Source: JADJLQ01 sp034439915
GTDB taxonomy: Bacteria; Bacteroidota; Bacteroidia; Chitinophagales; Saprospiraceae
DNA: 51,175 nucleotides
Direction: 5' to 3'
NCBI GenBank assembly: GCA_034439915.1
Contig: JAWXBI010000012.1
Location: 1-51,175 of the forward strand
The stretch's first letter is position 1. Each line of letters begins with the position of its first letter. The position numbers and the translations under genes were made by a program. Below are positions 1-7,956 of this stretch, piece by piece. The notes below the pieces were generated by a model. It saw only the letters and a list, made by a program, of their open reading frames with translations, did no database searches and was not told the origin of the DNA.

Positions 1-1
1 A

Positions 2-415
2 CCACCATCGCTATATCTTCCCCAAAAAAGCATAGAAGCCAGCCCCAAGGGTGGATACAAGGTGAATATGGTAACAGGCCAGGCCCTGGAACCACTCACC
101 ACTGATGCGGATAAAAAAATTATTACCGTCATACCCATTCCTACAGTGGGAAAAAGAATTAACCCTGATAGTGTTCCTCAGCCAAAATTAGTGATGGTGG
201 GCAAAAGCCCCAGGCAAATTGATATCTGGAAAGAGGTATTTACAGCCGAGGGAGATATAGACTATCAGTGGGTAGCTCAGACTCTGAAACGCCAGGGCAT
301 CCGGCCCCATCTGGCGATTGAACAATGTATCGAACCGCTTTCGCCTCAAACAATAGATGTAGTCAGTGCCCACAAACAGAATCTGATGAACGTGAAAAAA
401 GTATTTGGACGATAA
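2..415 (+). CDS. C-terminal part of a sugar phosphate isomerase/epimerase-like TIM-barrel protein (5' end outside window)
   Basis: The frame is open from the left edge of the window to a TAA at 413-415, so this is the 3' end of a longer gene; a GTG at 62 is an internal codon, not a convincing start. The last 50 or so residues contain a pattern such as HLAIEQCIEPLSP followed by a helix ending KKVFGR. This resembles the closing strand and helix of xylose-isomerase-like TIM barrels, where a strand glutamate is often a metal or substrate ligand. Family assignment rests on this short tail only; substrate is unknown. The downstream gene is convergent, with only 22 bases between the stops, so this gene ends its transcription unit here. 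Confidence 0.45.
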   Translation, partial: PPSLYLPQKSIEASPKGGYKVNMVTGQALEPLTTDADKKIITVIPIPTVGKRINPDSVPQPKLVMVGKSPRQIDIWKEVFTAEGDIDYQWVAQTLKRQGIRPHLAIEQCIEPLSPQTIDVVSAHKQNLMNVKKVFGR

Positions 416-437
416 AGCATTTATTGGGGTCTGTATC

Positions 438-1223
438 TTACAACCCCGATCGGGGTTGAATACTGCGAAGCCCCGCCCTCAGCATTATTAAAGCAGTGTA
501 AAGAATTACCACCAATACCACCCATCGCAAGGTATCCAGCTCCAGCGATTTCACCACAAAGGCCGCAATCAATACGGCAAAAATACCTGCTATGGTAATG
601 GCAAAAGAAGCTTTGCGATTGTAAACGCCAACTTTAATAAATCGAAAAGAGGTTACCGGCATAAGAAAAGCACAGGAACCCATCATAATAGGAAATGCTA
701 CTGCAGGCGACATTCCCAATGCAAAAACCAAAGCCATGCAGGGAGCATAAAGCCCAATACCCGCTGTAATAATGGCGCCCAGAGTAAAATTAACAGCTAC
801 AGCCAATACCAGTTTATCTCCTTCCAGACCAATGGCATGGCCACCACCTTCTATCCAATTCATTTTTGAGGCTAACATAAAACCCGCTGGAATAAGAAGC
901 GCAATACCCATGGTTAATCGAATGGTCTTCTCAGGAAGTTTTGAAACTATTCCTGCTCCGAGGATTCCCCCTGCTCCGGAGGCCAATATCATGAGGATAA
1001 GGGTGAGCGGTTCCACTTCTACTATTTGTATAAAAATAATTGCCTGCAATACGGTGGGAATAGCATTGCCTACGTTAAGAGTTGCTGGTATCAACCGATC
1101 TTCTGATTGTTTCATAAATTTTAAAAGTGTCGTTTCTATCGCGAAGGATCCAATGCCCAACGTATCAAAAAAATTCCCTACAAAGCCAATGAATCCGGTT
1201 TTTGCCCAACTATTATTCTCCAA
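438..1223 (-). CDS. TSUP-family (TauE/SafE-like) membrane permease, 5' end uncertain
   Basis: This is a roughly 260-residue integral membrane protein of the TauE/SafE (TSUP) family, which moves sulfite, sulfonates or other small organic anions across the inner membrane. About seven hydrophobic segments are visible, with the paired-repeat pattern typical of the family: an early GFVGNFFDTLGIGSF segment and a later GAIITAGIGLYAPCMALVFALGM segment. The frame starts at a TTG (1223), but the family normally has one more N-terminal helix. Codons upstream in the same frame encode a good membrane-helix sequence (WIGIVLFRDFLKYRNN) with no ATG before a stop. An ATG at 1312 lies in another frame that reads a matching hydrophobic stretch and stops at 1265. 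A single-base indel near 1265-1280 would join them. The substrate cannot be told from sequence. Confidence 0.8.
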   Translation of the reverse strand: MENNSWAKTGFIGFVGNFFDTLGIGSFAIETTLLKFMKQSEDRLIPATLNVGNAIPTVLQAIIFIQIVEVEPLTLILMILASGAGGILGAGIVSKLPEKTIRLTMGIALLIPAGFMLASKMNWIEGGGHAIGLEGDKLVLAVAVNFTLGAIITAGIGLYAPCMALVFALGMSPAVAFPIMMGSCAFLMPVTSFRFIKVGVYNRKASFAITIAGIFAVLIAAFVVKSLELDTLRWVVLVVILYTALIMLRAGLRSIQPRSGL

Positions 1224-1393
1224 ATTATTCCGATATTTCAGAAAATCGCGAAAAAGGACAATTCCTATCCAGCAAGCGAGAAGTAGGAAACAAGCCAGAT
1301 AATGCTAATCATATTCAAGATTTCTTTAAGTAGAATACAAAATGGATATAAAATCTTAACTTTCGGTATATCATACTCAAAAAATTTAGTCTC

Positions 1394-2983
1394 ATGGAAA
1401 CTTACCCGAGTATTTTCAACGATGTCATAGGCCCTGTTATGCGTGGCCCGTCGAGTTCTCACTGTGCGGCTTCGCTTCGCATCGGCCGGCTTTGCCGCGA
1501 TTTGATGGATGGGGACATTACTGAAGTAAGCATTGAGTTTGATCCGAATGGTTCCTTGGCCACTACCCACAAAGGACAGGGCTCTGACATGGGCTTGTTT
1601 AGTGGTTTTCTGGGTTGGGAAGCCTATGACGAAAGGCTACCTGGCTATTTATCAGCGGTGGATGAAGCTGGTATAAAAATTACTATCGACATTCGTCCTA
1701 TAGGCGCCAGTCATCCCAATACCTACAAACTTCGCTTAAAAAATAAACGCGAAACACATACACTGACAGCTCTCTCTACCGGTGGGGGCATGATACAAGT
1801 GATTGAAATTGATGGTGCAACTGTACTGATGGCAGGAGATTTTTATGAAACGCTGATTTATACGAAATCACCGGAGCAAGTGGTTCGTTTTTTGGAAAGG
1901 ACTACAACCTTTGATGAGATCAAATTTCATTCAGGAGTAGTAAAATTCGTTGAATTGAAATCCAATCAGTTTTTAGATCCCAGCCTGGAGGAAGAATTAT
2001 TGAATCTGGACAAAGATTTGATTATTAAAAAATTATCACCAATACTTCCGGTCCTGGCTCGCAAGAATCTCACTGTTCCTTTTATCACGGCCGATGAAAT
2101 GCTGCAATATAACAATGATAAAAATCTATCGCTGTGGGAGTTGGCCACACATTATGAAAGTGCACGCGGAAATATTTCGCACAAAGAAGTGTTTGAAAAA
2201 ATGCGTGCGATTGTAGCCATCATGCAAAATGCTATAGAGATAGGAGTAAAGGGCACTAGCTATGCCGATCGTATACTTGGACCCCAATCGGTAAACTTCC
2301 AGGAACAGATAAAAAGAAGAACTTTGGTGGAAGGGGATGTATTGAATAATGTAATCCTCTATACTTCTGCAATGATGGAAGTAAAAAGTTCAATGGGGGT
2401 AATTGTGGCTGCACCTACGGCCGGCTCTTGTGGAGCATTGCCGGGCGCCATAATTGGTACGGCCACTGCGCTGAAATTATCGCAGGATGAAATGGTGAAA
2501 GCCATGCTGGCAGCCGGTATCATCGGGGTATTCATAGCCGCACATGCTACGTTTGCAGCCGAAGTGGGCGGGTGTATGGCGGAGTGTGGTTCTGGTTCTG
2601 GAATGGCCGCCGCCGGTCTGGTTGTATTGAAAAACGGAACCCTGGATCAATCCCTTGCGGCAGCTTCTATGACCTTGCAGGCATCACTAGGAATGATTTG
2701 CGATATGATCGCCGATCGCGTGGAAGCCCCCTGCTTAAACAGGAATGTGATGGCCGCTTCCACAGCTATCTCATGCGCCAATATGGCCCTGGCCGACTAT
2801 GATCAGGTAATTCCGCTGGATGAAGTAATAGAAACAATGAAAAAAGTAGGCGACGCCATCCCTAATACCTTGCGTTGTACAGGACTCGGTGGCCTTGCAA
2901 TTACCAAAACAGCCAAGCGGATTGAAGCCATGCTCGCAAAGAATGAAGAAGTACAAAACAAAACTTTCTTTAAGGTTTGCTGA
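1394..2983 (+). CDS. sdaA: L-serine ammonia-lyase, iron-sulfur-dependent, single-chain type
   Basis: This cytoplasmic enzyme deaminates L-serine to pyruvate and ammonia using a [4Fe-4S] cluster. Residues 1-160 are the beta domain, starting with the signature SIFNDVIGPVMRGPSSSHC. Residues about 255-515 are the alpha domain with PTAGSCGALPG (Cys346), GGCMAECGSGSG (Cys394 and Cys398) and a late NTLRCTGLGG (Cys495). At 529 residues it is longer than the 450-460 residue enterobacterial enzymes, mainly through an insertion between the domains. The protein ends in KVC: in the Legionella enzyme a Cys near the C-terminus folds into the active site as the fourth cluster ligand, so the terminal Cys529 could act the same way; this is inference. 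The ATG at 1394 gives the expected domain start. It stands alone; the next gene begins 39 bases later. Confidence 0.95.
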   Translation: METYPSIFNDVIGPVMRGPSSSHCAASLRIGRLCRDLMDGDITEVSIEFDPNGSLATTHKGQGSDMGLFSGFLGWEAYDERLPGYLSAVDEAGIKITIDIRPIGASHPNTYKLRLKNKRETHTLTALSTGGGMIQVIEIDGATVLMAGDFYETLIYTKSPEQVVRFLERTTTFDEIKFHSGVVKFVELKSNQFLDPSLEEELLNLDKDLIIKKLSPILPVLARKNLTVPFITADEMLQYNNDKNLSLWELATHYESARGNISHKEVFEKMRAIVAIMQNAIEIGVKGTSYADRILGPQSVNFQEQIKRRTLVEGDVLNNVILYTSAMMEVKSSMGVIVAAPTAGSCGALPGAIIGTATALKLSQDEMVKAMLAAGIIGVFIAAHATFAAEVGGCMAECGSGSGMAAAGLVVLKNGTLDQSLAAASMTLQASLGMICDMIADRVEAPCLNRNVMAASTAISCANMALADYDQVIPLDEVIETMKKVGDAIPNTLRCTGLGGLAITKTAKRIEAMLAKNEEVQNKTFFKVC

Positions 2984-3022
2984 TCCAATCGCCTCTAATT
3001 CCTGTGTCTTCTTAAAAAACTA

Positions 3023-5677
3023 ATGAATCGAAATCAGGTTCCAACACTTAATATGATTGTATATAAAACAAGACCATCTATATCGATGCTCTTTTTTTTA
3101 ATGGTTTCTTACCTCGCAATGGCACAGCAACCGGCCTCTCCACTGGTGAAATCATACGAAGAATATTCTATCCTGAAAAATAATACACTTTATAACCTGG
3201 AGTGGATCTCTTTGGGACCTACTGTCAATTCGGCGCGGGCCGATATAGTACAGGTTGACGCCAGTCATCCGGGCACTATGTATATTGGTTTTGGGTCAGG
3301 TGGCCTTTGGAAAACTATTAATAACGGACTGACCTGGCAATCTATTTTTGAAGAGCAATCCGCCCTGGGAATAGGAGACATGGAATTGGCACCCTCCAAT
3401 CCCTCCATTATTTATTTAGGTACTGGCGAGCATTTGAAAAAACCGAGAAACTTTACCCTTCCCGGAACAGGCATGTATAAATCTGAAAATGGTGGCCTTT
3501 CGTGGAAAAATATCGGACTGGAAGATTCATGGTCCATAGCCGAAATATCGATTCATCCCACGAATCCCGATATAGTTTTAGTAGGTGTGGTAGGTCATTT
3601 ATGGTCTACCAACAAAAACCGGGGACTTTATAGAACAGATGATGGCGGGGGGACCTGGCAACAAGTTTTGTTTATTAATGACCAAACGGGAGCCAACGAT
3701 ATTGTCATCTCTCCCTCCAATCCGGAAATTATGTATGCCAGTATGTGGGAAGTGAATCCGGGTGTAAGCGGAAAAAATAGTGGCATCTACAAAAGTATAG
3801 ATGGTGGAAAAATATGGATACCATCGTCCATCGGTTTGCCTTCAGGAACAAACGTCGGCCGAATTGGGCTTTCCGTCTCGCATTCAAATCCCAATATAGC
3901 CTACGCCCTGATTGACAATCTTAATAACGCACGCGACGAAACTGCGGAACTTTATAAAACTGAAGATGGAGGGGCTCATTGGGTAAAGACACATGCTGAT
4001 CCTTTCAAACTTTTTCCGGGCATTGGCTGGTATTTCACGGATGTGTATGTAAATCCAAAAAACGATGAAGAAGTTTATTGCCTTGGTGTTCGGCTCGCCC
4101 ATAGTGAAAATGGAGGAAAATCATTCGACTTTATAGGAGGCACCGTGACGCATACTACTAAAAGCCTCGCACAAGGGCTTCACCTCGATCAATGTGAATT
4201 ATGGATCAATCCTGAAAATCCGCACCACCTGGCATTGGGTAATGATGGTGGATTTTATGTAAGCTACGACAAAGGGCTATCCTGGATGCATTATAATAAT
4301 ATTCCTACGGGAGAATTTTATGATCTCACCATTGACCTATCCTCTCATTTTATTTATGGGGGCACGCAGGATAATGCCACCGTCTTTGGACCAGCCAAAG
4401 AAATCAATATTAATTTTCCCGATCCCTGGGAATATCTGTGGATTGACCCCTGGGATGGCGGCGATGGATGTGTGACACAGGTGGATCCTAAGGACAACCA
4501 TATTATTTATTATAGCATGCAGCATGGCGCTGCTCATCGACTGGACAGGAGCAAAGACTCCGTAGTCTCCATAATACCTTCACTTCCCAAGGGATCGATT
4601 GATACCCTTCGGTTTAATTATATCACCCCTTATTTCATTTCTCCACACCACAGTAAAACACTTTATCATGGGGGAAATTTTATATTTAAAAGTGTTGACC
4701 GAGGGGATACCTGGAAAGTAATCAGCCCAAACTTCTCGGTCTCTTCGTTCAAGGAAAAAAAATCATTTGCAACAGGTGCGCTGGTGGAATCAAAAATAGA
4801 AAAGGGCCTTTTATATGCAGGCACAGATAGGGGCTCGTTCTGGGTTTCAAAAGATGATGGCCTACATTGGGAGGAAAATTCAAACGGACTTGCTAATAAT
4901 TATATCAGAAGTATTTGCCCCTCCCGGTTTCGTGCGCAACGTGTTTATATGACTATGACAGGCCTCAATTATGATGATCTTCATCGTTATGTATATGTTT
5001 CGGAAGATTTTGGAAAGAATTGGAAAGACATTTCAGCAGGATTACCCGATGAGCCTGTAAATGTGATTCTGGAGGATCCTACAGATGAGGACATACTTTA
5101 TACAGGCAATGTACGCGGTGTATTTATTTCTGTCAATCGGGGGATAAACTGGTCTTGTCTGGGTACGGGCATGCCAGCTGTGGCTATAGCGGATCTTGAA
5201 GTAAATGATTCAACCATAGATTTGATTGTTGCCACTCACGGAAGAGGTATTTACAAAATAAACCTCCGGCCAATCCACCAAATGAATACATTTAATTGGA
5301 CTGAGCAGAAGGATCAACTTTTTAAAATTCCTGAAGTGGTGTTACCCTGGAAAAATTCTATGGGTGGTAAACCGGATTACCGAACTCTTGAGAAAACTCC
5401 GATTTCATTCTGGTTGCGGGAGGCTCAACCAGTGACCCTATCTATCCAGGACGAAGAAAATAAGCCAATATGGACCCTTTCATTAGAGGGCAAGAAAGGT
5501 TTCAACCAATACCGCTGGGATTTAATTGTTGAAAGAGTGAAAAGCGACTATGCCTATTTTATTCACTTCGATCGTTTTCTTAAAGTAGGCAACTACCTCA
5601 TCAAACTCACTACAAAGACTAATACCCTGACGCAACCTTTTATTGCAGTCAAAAGTAATTCCCCTTATACCCGATAG
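3023..5677 (+). CDS. Secreted VPS10/sortilin-type beta-propeller protein
   Basis: This 884-residue protein has an N-terminal hydrophobic signal (about residues 20-35, ending MAQQ), so it is exported. Most of its length consists of BNR/sortilin-type blades with repeated patterns such as GLYRTDDGGGTWQQV, GIYKSIDGGKIW and YKTEDGGAHW, as in the large Bacteroidota glycosyl-hydrolase-like BNR family, most members of which have no known activity. The last 110 residues resemble a FlgD-like immunoglobulin fold (a strand ending TLSIQDEENKPIW, later VGNYLIKLT). No type IX sorting tail is visible, so periplasmic or outer-membrane placement is a guess. The ATG at 3023 gives a long pre-signal region; an ATG at 3053 would give a more typical signal peptide. 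An asparagine- and aspartate-rich surface suggests a binding role rather than an assigned enzyme. Confidence 0.85.
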   Translation: MNRNQVPTLNMIVYKTRPSISMLFFLMVSYLAMAQQPASPLVKSYEEYSILKNNTLYNLEWISLGPTVNSARADIVQVDASHPGTMYIGFGSGGLWKTINNGLTWQSIFEEQSALGIGDMELAPSNPSIIYLGTGEHLKKPRNFTLPGTGMYKSENGGLSWKNIGLEDSWSIAEISIHPTNPDIVLVGVVGHLWSTNKNRGLYRTDDGGGTWQQVLFINDQTGANDIVISPSNPEIMYASMWEVNPGVSGKNSGIYKSIDGGKIWIPSSIGLPSGTNVGRIGLSVSHSNPNIAYALIDNLNNARDETAELYKTEDGGAHWVKTHADPFKLFPGIGWYFTDVYVNPKNDEEVYCLGVRLAHSENGGKSFDFIGGTVTHTTKSLAQGLHLDQCELWINPENPHHLALGNDGGFYVSYDKGLSWMHYNNIPTGEFYDLTIDLSSHFIYGGTQDNATVFGPAKEININFPDPWEYLWIDPWDGGDGCVTQVDPKDNHIIYYSMQHGAAHRLDRSKDSVVSIIPSLPKGSIDTLRFNYITPYFISPHHSKTLYHGGNFIFKSVDRGDTWKVISPNFSVSSFKEKKSFATGALVESKIEKGLLYAGTDRGSFWVSKDDGLHWEENSNGLANNYIRSICPSRFRAQRVYMTMTGLNYDDLHRYVYVSEDFGKNWKDISAGLPDEPVNVILEDPTDEDILYTGNVRGVFISVNRGINWSCLGTGMPAVAIADLEVNDSTIDLIVATHGRGIYKINLRPIHQMNTFNWTEQKDQLFKIPEVVLPWKNSMGGKPDYRTLEKTPISFWLREAQPVTLSIQDEENKPIWTLSLEGKKGFNQYRWDLIVERVKSDYAYFIHFDRFLKVGNYLIKLTTKTNTLTQPFIAVKSNSPYTR

Positions 5678-5708
5678 ATCTCAAGAGTGCTGGCAGCAAT
5701 AATTTGAT

Positions 5709-5935
5709 TTACTTTTCTATTGAAACCAGCTCATACCGCTCCCCTTTTGTAATAGCAAATTCCAATAAGCCGGGTTCTTGGCTTCTGAACGATAATCCTT
5801 CATTCAATACTCTCAAAGAATTACCACCACGAAGTCGGCATATTCTTCCGGTTTTCGAAAGTATACTGACTATTTTGATTTTGCCACCGACCCAGAATGA
5901 CCTGCGTTTTGGCAGCCGTACATAGAACTCTTATT
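5709..5935 (-). pseudogene. Remnant of a secreted glycosidase-like C-terminus (tentative)
   Basis: Read on the minus strand this stretch is open for about 74 codons after a double stop, has no start codon and ends in TAA at 5709-5711. The translation looks like real protein rather than noise. It contains KIKIVSILSKTGRICRLRG, then a strand pair, and ends with KGERYELVSIEK. That layout resembles the C-terminal beta domain of several large glycosidases (for example GH95-like), where a short loop plus 'kG..Yel' closes the protein. The match is by eye and weak. The plus-strand frame over the same bases starts only at TTG and looks like a shadow. Nothing upstream on the minus strand continues the gene, so it is a decayed tail if real. 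Confidence 0.25.
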
Positions 5936-6225
5936 AAATGGCAAATTTGGAGATTAGTTGTATTTTGGAAATCTAATTTCATTTCATTATGGGAAGGTTT
6001 GGTACAGTATTAAAACTGTTCAAAGATATAGTGAAGAGGAATTGGACTGTTCATTTACAAAGTTTCGGCACTAATTGATGCAATCTATGAAAACTATGGT
6101 TGAAAGAGCGGAATCGCAGGGTAAGATTTTTTATCGATTTCCATACTTATTTTCGTTTTCTAGTCCTGATTTATGAAAATGACTAAGAAAAAGAAGGCAG
6201 ATGTGATGAAAACCTGCCATGCCTA
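5936..6225. other. Non-coding gap with no convincing gene
   Basis: This 290-base stretch between the glycosidase-like remnant and the broken kinase is AT-rich and holds only short frames. The longest clean one on the plus strand is 5989-6078, a 29-residue lysine-rich peptide starting MGRFGTVLKL with no recognisable homologue. Given the remnants on both sides, it is more likely debris of former genes, including the missing N-terminal part of the following kinase, than a regulatory region. Confidence 0.3.
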
Positions 6226-6833
6226 TTGGGTGGTGTTTTTATCATGGATGAAGCGGAACAACAAATCCATACCTTTTTATCCGGTGCCGACGGACAAGCC
6301 ATTGCTGCTTTCAATTCATACTATCATGAACCTGGCCTGATGGCAACTACCATACCCTATTGGAGGAATAAGGAGATGTATAAAACCTATTGGGAGGAGG
6401 CGGATTTTATTGAACAAACCAATACTTTGGTTCGACAAGCTGCTATCAGTTCACCTGAAATATACCCGACGGAAAACCGGCCTACCCAGTTGTATTTGCA
6501 TTTTATACCTTTCCTGCAGGGCATGTTGTATGTAGGCGGTAAAAAACCGCTGAATGAAGAAGAAATCCAACTGGTGCAAAACCTGGCAGATGCCTACTCT
6601 ACGGCTTATACCAGATATGAAGATTTTAATAACCTGGAATCAGCCAAAGTGCAGATTTAAAAAACATTGACCGATCTCAAACAGGCTCAGACTCAGCTCA
6701 TCCAGGGAGAAAAAATGGCTTCCCTGGGACAGCTCACCGCCGGTATAGCTCACGAAATTCAAAACCCATTAAACTTTGTCAATAATTTTTCAGAAGTAAA
6801 TAAAGAACTCATTAATGAAGCGGTGGAAGAATT

Positions 6834-6914
6834 GCAAATTAGGAATTACGAATTACGTTCGAATCAATCAGATCAATCGATCCAATCCTCACCCCTCAAT
6901 CCTCAACCCTTAAG
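6834..6914 (+). repeat. AT-rich repeat linker in the DHp hairpin loop of the broken kinase
   Basis: Between the two HisKA helices the coding sequence contains a run built from GAATTACGAATTACG-like units, then GAATCAATCAGATCAATC-like units, then CCTCAATCCTCAACCC. It encodes RNYELR followed by SNQSDQSIQSS-like residues. The same composition recurs at the same place in the kinases at 17.9, 20.1 and 22.2 kb, with different copy numbers and order. Confidence 0.7.
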
Positions 6915-7269
6915 AGACCTCTTAATCGCTATCCGCGAAAACGAAGAAAAGATCAATCATCACGGCAAACGGGCTGATGCGATTGTAAAAGGTATGTTAC
7001 AACATTCACAGACAACTAAAGGGCAAAAAGAACCTACTGATATCAATGCACTGGCAGATGAATATTTACGCCTCTCCTATCATGGGCTTCGTGCAAAAGA
7101 CAATACTTTTAATGCAACCATCAAAACTGATTTTGATGAATCCATTGGTAAAATAAATATCATTCCCCAGGATATCGGGAGAGTGATTTTGAATTTATTA
7201 AACAATGCATTCTATGCTGTTTCAGAACGAGCAAAAAACCTGCATCGTTTAACCAAGTATGGTGCGGAG

Positions 7270-7315
7270 AACCTGCCTGGTTTGTCGGAACCAATAATAC
7301 AAAACCAGGCAGGTT
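7270..7315. repeat. Palindromic element inserted in the ATPase-domain loop of the broken kinase
   Basis: A perfect 14-base inverted repeat, AACCTGCCTGGTTT at 7270-7283 and its complement at 7302-7315, sits just after the N-box of the kinase ATPase domain. It keeps the frame and adds about 25 residues (GAENLPGLSEPI and following). The TPR kinases at 17.9 and 22.2 kb carry a different but also CCTGCC-rich palindromic insert at the equivalent position. Confidence 0.75.
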
Positions 7316-7647
7316 TGGTTCCTACCTACCTGCCAGCAGTCTCTATTTCTACAAAAAAAATCGAAGACAAAGTAGAAATATCCATTTTGGATAACGGCAA
7401 CGGAATTCCTCCTCAAGTTCTAGACAAAATCTTCCAGCCCTTCTTTACTACCAAACCAACAGGTCAGGGCACTGGTTTAGGGTTATCATTGGCTTATGAT
7501 ATTATTACAAAAGGTCATGGAGGATCAATTAAAGTCCAAACGAATTATTCTCCACCGGATACTCAGATAAAAGACGCTTCATCGATTGAAATCACAAATA
7601 CCGGTACCGTCTTTATAATTCAGTTATCTATTCAATATCCATAAATA

Positions 7648-7830
7648 ATGGATTCTGAAAAACAAAAATTATTAGAAGAGGCCCACCAAAACTATTTGGA
7701 ATGGCTCACTGGGGATTATCCTCTTGAAAATATCGGAGATGTAGTAGCCCTTGATGTATCAGGATATGGTACAGCCTTGGATGAAAAAATTCTTTCCATC
7801 AATGACTTATTGCCTATATTCCCTACCTGA
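7648..7830 (+). pseudogene. Truncated N-terminal fragment of a SnoaL/NTF2-like sensor protein
   Basis: This 60-codon frame starts with an ATG three bases after the broken kinase and reads MDSEKQKLLEEAHQNYLEWL, then DVVALDVSGYGTALDEKI. This looks like the N-terminal module that precedes GAF or PAS and kinase domains in long Bacteroidota sensor proteins (a SnoaL-like accessory region with 'GYGT..DEK'). It ends abruptly at a TGA inside what should continue. A short stretch in another frame (YSLPDEKLTEYTYR, 7818 onward) may be further debris. With the truncated kinase before it, this suggests a deletion between two related sensor genes. It might still be translated as a small protein, but no independent function can be proposed. 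Confidence 0.5.
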
Positions 7831-7956
7831 CGAAAAATTAACCGAGTATACCTATCGCAGGACTTATTAAGCAAGCCCTAATTAAACTATCTTTATGAGC
7901 CTTTTTAGTGATTGTTCACTGTATAAGGATAATGTTTTACTGGAAAACCAAATGCG

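Larger units (their letters stand above)
6226..7644 (+). pseudogene. Sensor histidine kinase with degraded GAF-type sensor, interrupted by an in-frame stop
   Basis: Two consecutive open segments in the same frame (6226-6660 and 6667-7644) together encode a recognisable kinase. The first 144 codons match the end of a GAF-like sensor region and a helix (YEDFNNLESAKVQI). A TAA at 6658-6660 then interrupts, and the same helix resumes as KTLTDLKQAQTQLIQ, exactly as in the three TPR kinases downstream. The second part has a complete HisKA domain (phospho-acceptor His in GIAHEIQNPLNF, codon 6751-6753) and ATPase domain (N-box NLLNNAFYAV, DNGNGIP, FFTTKPTGQGTGLGLSL). No ATG exists at the left end and the usual N-terminal sensor half is missing. 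It is probably a pseudogene; the catalytic part could only be made by reinitiation or readthrough. Two repeat insertions lie inside it. Confidence 0.8.

Noticed and set aside
5704..5925. 73-codon plus-strand frame after the VPS10 gene
   Set aside because: It starts at TTG, lacks any domain pattern and lies opposite a more protein-like minus-strand stretch.
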